Assembly (NCBI GenBank): GCA_036939975.1
Contig: JALLPB010001132.1
Span: 1 to 11,072, forward strand
DNA from: Cyclostephanos tholiformis
Lineage: Eukaryota; Bacillariophyta; Thalassiosirophyceae; Thalassiosirales; Thalassiosiraceae
Length of the DNA: 11,072 nt
Direction of reading: 5' to 3'
The position numbers and the translations under genes are program-made. The notes beneath the pieces are model-generated. The model worked only from the letters and a program-made list of their open reading frames with translations, ran no database searches and was not told the DNA's origin. The number at the start of each line of letters is the position of its first letter. Position 1 is the first letter of the stretch. Shown here piece by piece: positions 5,893 through 11,072 of the stretch.

Positions 5893-7053
5893 ATGGCAAA
5901 GAATACATCAATGCATACTAGCTGACTTCTTCAAAGAAGGATGGCATCACAGTGAATGTGTCCAGTACACAAAAAGGGTGACCTGTCTGATCAGGATCAG
6001 GAACAACAAAGTCCATTACATTTTTTATGACATTCCCACATCAAGAATATGATTGCTGCCAGGAAACTCAACTTTGGAGGTGCAAAGTGATTCAAAGCCT
6101 CCCCCGGTTGACCAGCATGCAACATGATCAGCAAACTCTGCAACAATCAATGCAAAATTGGACTTCCGCAAGCACACCAAAAAAACAGGATGATTCAATG
6201 ACTTGAACTACTTGTTGCCCAGATCCTTATATCCTTCATCACCCCTTGACTGGAACAATGAAGCATCCAATGAAGTTTATTGGACACAAATTTTCCTGTG
6301 CTTACTTCACTCCAATGTCCCTCTTCCAGAACAATCTGCTGCTGAGTTGGAGTCCATGCCCCATTAATGACCCTAACAGCTGAAGAACAAGGCAACATAA
6401 CATCAGTCCCTCATGTTCCTAAAGAACAAGCAAACATGGCATCAGTATCCCCTGTTCAGTTGGCAGCTAATTGGGAATGGGCAGAAACCCCCCACCCCAC
6501 ACTCTCTCATCAATGTGAACTGAAGTCTTGTTCCATTATTACTTCCATGACGGATATGTTCTCCTCACAGAGGCCTTTGCTGCCAACACTAGGGGGTCAA
6601 TGGGTCCACAAGAGAAAATGCCATTTTTTCAAATTGCCTCTGGGCCAATTCTGACTGGCCCAATTCACTCAAATAACTCTCAATATGATCCTGTGAAGTT
6701 TGGTTGAAAAAAGAACACTTTATTACCACCAACCACCCAAATGGTTTTTTTCACACTGGCAACTGGACTAGTGACTAACTTGCCTTCATGAGGGACTGAC
6801 CCCTTATTGGCTCCTCTACTGAGAAAGAATACCATCAAACATGCAGTCGAAGAAGCTCAAAAACAGCAAAAATCAGAAAGCAAGCACTCTAATTGACCTA
6901 GTTACTACGTGAACCATCAATTCAGATGGCATCGTGGGGGGTGATTTGATTGTTTTTGTTGGGGTGGTGGTTAACATCGCATAACTTTTGAACCCCATAT
7001 TACCACAATTGTCTTCCAAATAGGAAGAGGACTATTAGCTCGAAATGTGCTCT
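5893..7053. other. decayed or non-coding stretch with scattered coding-like frames
   Basis: On the minus strand, short open patches (5918-6045; 6070-6170, with SNFALIVAEFADHVACW; 6195-6398) follow one another in different frames separated by stops. On the plus strand, 6367-6654 is open from a near-start ATG (MTLTAEEQGNITSVPHV) but has no recognised domain. No single gene can be supported. Tandem words occur at 6383-6460. From about 6660 to 7053 I see no gene. Confidence 0.3.
6383..6460. repeat. degenerate two-copy 39-bp tandem repeat
   Basis: 6383-6421 and 6422-6460 both start AAGAACAAG and share CATCAGT in register, with about 28 of 39 bases identical. The period is 13 codons, and the plus-strand frame reads EEQGNITSVPHVP then KEQANMASVSPVQ. 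The similarity is modest. Confidence 0.4.
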
Positions 7054-7494
7054 TTATGTACTAACTATGAAGATAGCAAATTTTTGGAAAGTGCTACATA
7101 GAATTTTCTTGCAATATGCTTTGGCTGCATGATTCTTTGACTGCATGTCCAACAGTATGTTCTCAGTAGAAGATTGGTCATGTAATAAATATTGGATGCA
7201 TGCAAAGTGTTTATACACATTCATATGCTGTGTATGGGCATATGGGTGCACCCATACACTCTTATACCCGTGGCAGGTAGGGGCGAAATTTTGGAAAAAT
7301 ATGGCATGACAGAGCTCAAGTGATGTTGTAGTGTCATTGTTAAGGCTGCAAACCCCCACTGACTGCATCCCACATTCATATTGGATGTGTGCAAAGTGTT
7401 TTAGCACCTTCATATGCTGTGGATGGGCATATGGGTGCACCCTTACACTCGTATACCTGTGGCAGGTGGGGGCAAAATTTTGGAAAATTGTCAC
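7054..7494 (-). other. open frame with two 63-residue-spaced repeats, no ATG start
   Basis: The minus-strand frame is open over 146 codons and carries both copies of the direct repeat, giving PTCHRYTSVRVHPYAH and PTCHGYKSVWVHPYAH. The first codon of the listed frame is GTG, and no Met lies near the start. The plus strand is also largely open over the repeat, so openness alone is weak evidence. If real, it would be a Cys/His-rich repeat protein fragment. No family was recognised. Confidence 0.2.
7189..7487. repeat. 110-bp direct repeat, two copies 189 bp apart
   Basis: 7189-7298 and 7378-7487 align without gaps, with 12 mismatches in 110. The offset of 189 bp is 63 codons, so any frame is kept between copies. 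On the minus strand both copies give FQNFAPTCH followed by VHPYAH and QHM; on the plus strand both give AKC..TFICC.WAYGCT. Copy 1 also contains TGGGTGCACCCA inside GTGTATGGG...CCCATACAC. The spacer shares GGCTGCA and GACTGCAT with sequence upstream of copy 1 (7124-7146), so the duplicated unit was probably larger. A further TTTTGGAAA at 7082 may be a third, decayed copy. Confidence 0.8.
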
Positions 7495-7499
7495 AGATC

Positions 7500-8905
7500 A
7501 GGTAATTTTTGATGTCTTCAGATTTTTGAGCCGGCAAATTGGCAAAGATATTTATTTTGCATGAAGTCTAAAAAAGAAATAGGTGCATGTATGCACCGCT
7601 AATGGTTTATCTGTTGAGCTGTTTAAACTGTGCATGATCTAATTTTTCAGGGAAAACTGTCTCCCACTACTTTAGGGGTTTTTTTCCATAACAACTGGCA
7701 GATTTTCAAGCCATTTGGACCTGGTATTGATTTGAGAAAAATGACAGAGAGAGCACCCTTGGGCACTCAATTATATAAGTTCCTACATTCCACCTCTACA
7801 AAGGAACAAAAATATCCCTTCTTCTGAACAACCCACCTGCACTCCAGTAACATGCTGCTCGCCTCCCATCTGGGTCCTGAGAACCGCTATGCAGGCAGTC
7901 CCCTTGTGATGTTAAGATACCTCCCGAGTCTCCAATCCCACCTTGTCAATGCTGTGTCAATGTTATTGCTGACATCCACCTCTGCTGCTATGTCCCCCCC
8001 ATCCTCCGCTATAACCAGGGAGATTTTGTAAATTTCAATTGAAAATCTATGAGGCTTTGTCATGCCCAGCACATTTCTTCAGAATTGCACATGCTAGGAC
8101 AATTAGCCAGGGTTAGGGGTTAAACTACTACCAGAAAAACCCCTCTTAACTCACCATGGCATTCCCTCTAACAATTACATCCAAGTAGAGCATCCAGGCA
8201 AAGGATATGTTCCGATCGCTGGATGAATTTCTGATGCCTTGCAAGCCAAAATCGCTCGGGCCCTCCTAACATCCTGACAAAGGGTTGTGCTATTTTGGCT
8301 CATTTTTCCTTGTGATGTCAGTAAGCCCTGAGGCCCTTTTGGGCAACAAAATTTTTATGTCAAAAATGTGCCGTGCCTTTAAGTAGCTAATAAATAGTAT
8401 AAATAATTATGTTCCCTAGTTTTAGCTACATAGATAAGTCACCCATCATATTGGCTGATTCTCAAATGTCTCGGCGCCAGGAGTGGGGCACCCTGTTGGT
8501 GGCCACCATGGCTGGGGTGTGTTTTTTTACCTAGCTTCTGCCTAGCTAATTGCCTGTCAGGTGCCCCACTACCCCAAAACCAACCATTGTCCAATCTCCA
8601 TCAACAATGGTCATAAGGGGACGTTTGAAGAATCCATCCTGTGAGCATGCACAGGTAGAAGATGTCTCCGCTGTATGAACAAACAATTCATTTATTGGGG
8701 GTTCTTGGTAGGCCTAGGTGAAGCATCACAAACCATGGTAGAGTTGTGTTTGTGGGCTATCTATCGTATTTTATGCAAAATTATTTAAGCAATTAGAGTA
8801 AGTTAGTAGGGAAAAAAGGAAGCAATCTATGTACCCATAGATGAGTTGGCCTACGTCTTGGGGAGGTGGTGTCATGGCAATGATGCTTACTCCCACCCTC
8901 CTCTT
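7500..8905. other. long stretch without a supportable gene; one GC-rich inverted repeat
   Basis: Short open frames occur (7630-7827 plus, 7887-8072 minus), but none has an ATG near its start with a recognisable motif. AGTGGGGCACC (8482-8492) is exactly inverted as GGTGCCCCACT (8560-8570) with a 67-nt loop, and a 10-bp palindrome GGTGGCCACC lies at 8498-8507 inside it. This may be the remains of a small foldback element. Nothing else was identified. Confidence 0.4.
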
Positions 8906-8965
8906 CCATTCTCCATTCTCCATTCTCCATTCTCCATTCTCCATTCTCCATTCTCCATTCTCCAT
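8906..8965. repeat. 7-bp minisatellite, unit CCATTCT, about 8.5 copies
   Basis: Eight perfect tandem units run from 8906, followed by a partial unit CCAT. Three units make 21 nt, so every minus-strand frame is open and gives a repeating peptide such as MENGEWR. These frames are consequences of the repeat and are not called as genes. Confidence 0.95.
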
Positions 8966-8971
8966 GGGGGA

Positions 8972-9226
8972 TCATTCTTTGAGAAAACTATCATGGCAAT
9001 CATCAATGTCATGGGCGGGTGTTAGATCCCTATGACAAGAAGGGCAATCATGAGGGAAAAACTGAAGGGGGTGACATGGACGATGTTGCTGCCACCATAT
9101 CAAGGGATCTTGCAGGCAGCATAGTACTGGCATGAGAGGAAATACATTGTCCCCACTATCTATGGAATGAATTAAGAGGGATTTGAGTGATTCTAATAGG
9201 AGGGATCTCAAATATGGCAAAAATTG
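8972..9226 (-). other. coding-like open frame with a Cys/His cluster
   Basis: Between TGA codons the minus-strand frame reads PYLRSLLLESLKSLL and later FPHDCPSCHRDLTPAHDIDD before CHDSFLKE. The cluster C-X2-C-H ... H-X4-C-H resembles a zinc-binding site in spacing, but no known finger family fits. There is no ATG at the start. It may be an exon or a relic of a transposon protein. Confidence is low. Confidence 0.22.
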
Positions 9227-9314
9227 AAGCTGTCACCTCCACTTCCTGCATCTTTCTGGCATAAGAAGGATGCTGTCATGACAATATTTGCCAATGATCT
9301 TGATGCTTAGATGA

Positions 9315-9572
9315 ATGCTGTGCCCAAGGGAGGAGGAGATTGTGTGCGTTGATGTGGAATTGACTAGGATCGAGGCATGCATATTAGAGGATGGCAGCCA
9401 GGTTAAGAGGATGGAGGAGATAAGGCTCATTAATGTGGAATGGATGAAGATCAAGAAAGAGGAGAGGATAGCAGCTGAGTTAAACAGGGAGGAGGGGGTT
9501 TGGTGTGTTAGTGATCCAATTGAGTTGGAAGACGAAGACAGTAAGGGGGTGGCGGGTGAGAATATGAAGTAG
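9315..9572 (+). CDS. hypothetical charged protein (85 aa), frame continues past its stop
   Basis: A true ATG (9315) opens a Glu/Lys-rich frame with MEEIRLINVEWMKIKKEERI and WCVSDPIELEDEDS; the stop is TAG at 9570-9572. The same frame stays open for a further 33 codons (KTRKKMEVKLVMRESQEAKQ...) to TGA at 9672-9674. The texture continues across the stop, so the TAG may be a mutation in a longer helical, possibly coiled-coil protein. Upstream another frame reads MTIFANDLDA before a stop. No family was recognised. The 160-residue minus-strand frame over the same DNA is hydrophobic and is judged to be its antisense shadow. Confidence 0.3.
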   Translation: MLCPREEEIVCVDVELTRIEACILEDGSQVKRMEEIRLINVEWMKIKKEERIAAELNREEGVWCVSDPIELEDEDSKGVAGENMK

Positions 9573-9674
9573 AAAACAAGGAAGAAGATGGAGGTCAAGT
9601 TGGTGATGAGGGAATCACAAGAGGCCAAGCAGGAGAAGGTGGCAAGGATGCCAAGGAGTAAAAGCAGGAAAGGG

Positions 9675-10293
9675 TGAGTGACTGGTAGTGGAGGCAGAGC
9701 CAATACCAAAGGCAAGGATTGGGAGCAAAAGTCATGATCCCATCCTGGTAGGCATCATTGGACAAGACAGCAAAGTCCATGGAGGATGAACAGAGGTTGC
9801 AGGAGATGTAGTGTTCAACATAGTGGTTGATTTGGGCTCTCTCCTTCAGTCACTCTACCTCTTTCCACTTGCCCTCTCACCTTGTTGTCAATGGATTATG
9901 ATGCATTATGGTAGTAAATAACAAATATTTCATCATGATTGTGGGAGACTTCAAAAGGCATGCAGTCGGAGGTTGTTTTTTGTGAATTGTGTTTTTTTGT
10001 TATTGGTGCGCAAAGAAATCCAACGCCTCTCTAAAGCACATTGTGGCACCAAGTGGGGAAAATCAATTTTTTTCATGGGCAAAATGGATCCAAACTTTCA
10101 CCATTTGCTAAGAGTGCATTGGTGTATTGGCAGCAGAAGTGGCACAAGCCACAGTATTCACATTGCCATATCACTGGGTGCACCTACTGCAATTAGTTTT
10201 TCTGTGTTTTTAACTCTTTTTAGCAAAATTTGTGCTCCAGAGTTCTTTTTTAGCAAGCCAGATCATTTACAAGGCCTCTTATTTGTTATTTTT
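9675..10293. other. no supportable gene
   Basis: A 128-codon plus-strand frame (9973-10359) begins with TTG and lacks a recognised motif. A short minus-strand frame from ATG 9780 starts MDFAVLSNDAYQDGIM but soon becomes low complexity opposite the charged plus-strand frame. Neither is called. Confidence 0.3.
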
Positions 10294-10587
10294 TCACATT
10301 TGGATCAAGATTTTTCCACACAGATTCTTGCACAATGGATACTGATTCCAAAGCCCTAGAAGCCCAACTACAAAAATGACATCCTCATCAGTATCATCAG
10401 GAGCATGCTTCCCCAGGGCCTGGAGGCAAGGAGGGATGTCCTTCTTGCATATCAGAGAGAGTCCAGTGAGACCAGTACTCTTTGCTGAGGGGAGGAAGAC
10501 TTTTGTGACAACTGGAACAACAAGCTGTGCAATTGCATGCAGAAGCCAACAGGTTAGCCTGGTGCATTCACAGACAATATCTTCCAT
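10294..10587 (-). CDS. hypothetical cysteine-rich protein (97 aa)
   Basis: ATG at 10585-10587 opens a frame ending in TGA at 10294-10296. It begins MEDIVCECTRLTCWLLHAIA, has a hydrophobic stretch (AIAQLVVPVVTKVFL), then LSLICKKDIPPCLQALGKH, an acidic DDTDED and a tail with CKNLCGKI. Eight cysteines in 97 residues is unusual. The frame is open upstream of the ATG for about 24 more codons (from near 10659, with PNYHICLVLNATLKCNAM), so this could be an internal exon. No family was recognised. The plus-strand frame 10376-10633 overlaps it in antisense and is disregarded. Confidence 0.35.
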   Translation of the reverse strand: MEDIVCECTRLTCWLLHAIAQLVVPVVTKVFLPSAKSTGLTGLSLICKKDIPPCLQALGKHAPDDTDEDVIFVVGLLGLWNQYPLCKNLCGKILIQM

Positions 10588-10709
10588 TGCATTGCACTTG
10601 AGTGTTGCATTCAGGACAAGGCAAATGTGGTAATTTGGGGCATTGATTTGGTGGAGTCAAACCATTCCTGCAATACAGTATGAGCTTCTTGAACAATGAT
10701 ACCAAAGCA

Positions 10710-10726
10710 GGGGGGGGTGGTGGTGG
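10710..10726 (+). repeat. G-rich tract (G8 followed by TGG repeats)
   Basis: Eight consecutive G are followed by three TGG units. Such a tract could form a two-tier G-quadruplex or simply be a slippage-prone microsatellite. On the opposite strand it makes a poly-Pro stretch in a small frame, which is not called. Confidence 0.5.
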
Positions 10727-10796
10727 CAATGATGGCAAGGAGGGAGGTTCCCCCTTTTTCATGAATTGAGGATGCAGAGCTCACAACCGCAAACAA

Positions 10797-11072
10797 TGCA
10801 GTTGGTGGAGGAGTTGGCAGGGGTCATTCTTGTCCACAGTTGCTGCCTGTATTTGGTAGCAGTTGCAGCAATGCAAGTGCCATGGCAGCTTTTTCATCTT
10901 CTTCTTCCAGCCAGGGGGACTACCAGACTTAACCATAAGTACGGACGGGTTTTTTTACGTGTTTAACTACTTAAAGTCCGGACAGATTCTTATAACAGCT
11001 ATAACTTGATGGGCGTTGGCACTATGACATTGCCCCAAAGTACATATCGACTCCCCATGAGCTGGTCAACAC
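10797..11072. other. right end of the window, nothing recognised
   Basis: A 66-codon plus-strand frame (10766-10966) has no recognised motif. A T7 run at 10951-10957 and AT-rich words follow. No RNA gene, repeat or end of an element was found. Confidence 0.4.

Noticed and set aside
8771..8975. Frames giving MENGEWR repeats
   Set aside because: They are a by-product of the 7-bp minisatellite, which leaves several frames open.
9233..9715. 160-codon hydrophobic minus-strand frame resembling a membrane protein
   Set aside because: It has no specific motif and is the complement of the charged plus-strand frame starting at ATG 9315, though neither is certain.
1..11072. tRNA, rRNA or riboswitch genes
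   Set aside because: A search by eye for T-loop type words (GGTTCRANNCC) and paired arms found none on either strand; a covariance-model scan was not possible here.

Overview
The window looks like nuclear DNA of a eukaryotic microalga or related protist, most probably a stramenopile such as a diatom. The reasons are a Ty1/copia Gag-protease whose residues resemble, from memory, the lineages common in diatoms (CoDi type), a short GT-AG intron, no operon or ribosome-binding-site structure, and long stretches without a gene. The organism is an inference. Most of the window is mobile or decayed DNA, and no complete housekeeping gene was recognised.

Positions 102-1325: a candidate 1.2-kb element with 73-bp terminal inverted repeats (67/73 identical). 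It holds a 144-residue acidic open frame of unknown function. The frame's stop codon lies in a 213-nt foldback (1042-1254) that carries five copies of a TAGACCC-ATGTCTA motif, three in one direction and two in the other. Positions 1326-1905 are mostly unassigned. Positions 1906-2336 look like the remains of a spliced gene (intron 2228-2279) with reading-frame breaks; it ends where the next element begins.

Positions 2337-4535: the most notable object. A 2.2-kb unit carries a minus-strand copia gag and protease. It is bounded by one LTR-like sequence repeated in INVERTED orientation (2337-2512 and 4342-4535), so both outer ends are TGTTAGAC termini. Integrase, reverse transcriptase and RNase H are missing: the pol reading frame runs into the inverted repeat just after the protease. 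Four in-frame TGA codons interrupt gag-pol, and all seven substitutions between the two arms are transitions, four of them at CpG. This pattern fits decay by cytosine deamination.

Positions 4536-11072: decayed or unassigned DNA. It contains patchy minus-strand open frames (one ankyrin-like at 5327-5491), a 110-bp direct repeat at 189-bp spacing (7189-7298 and 7378-7487), a 7-bp minisatellite (8906-8965), a charged open frame (9315-9572, + strand) and a cysteine-rich open frame (10294-10587, - strand). No functional pathway links these pieces. The unifying theme is accumulation and rearrangement of transposable elements.
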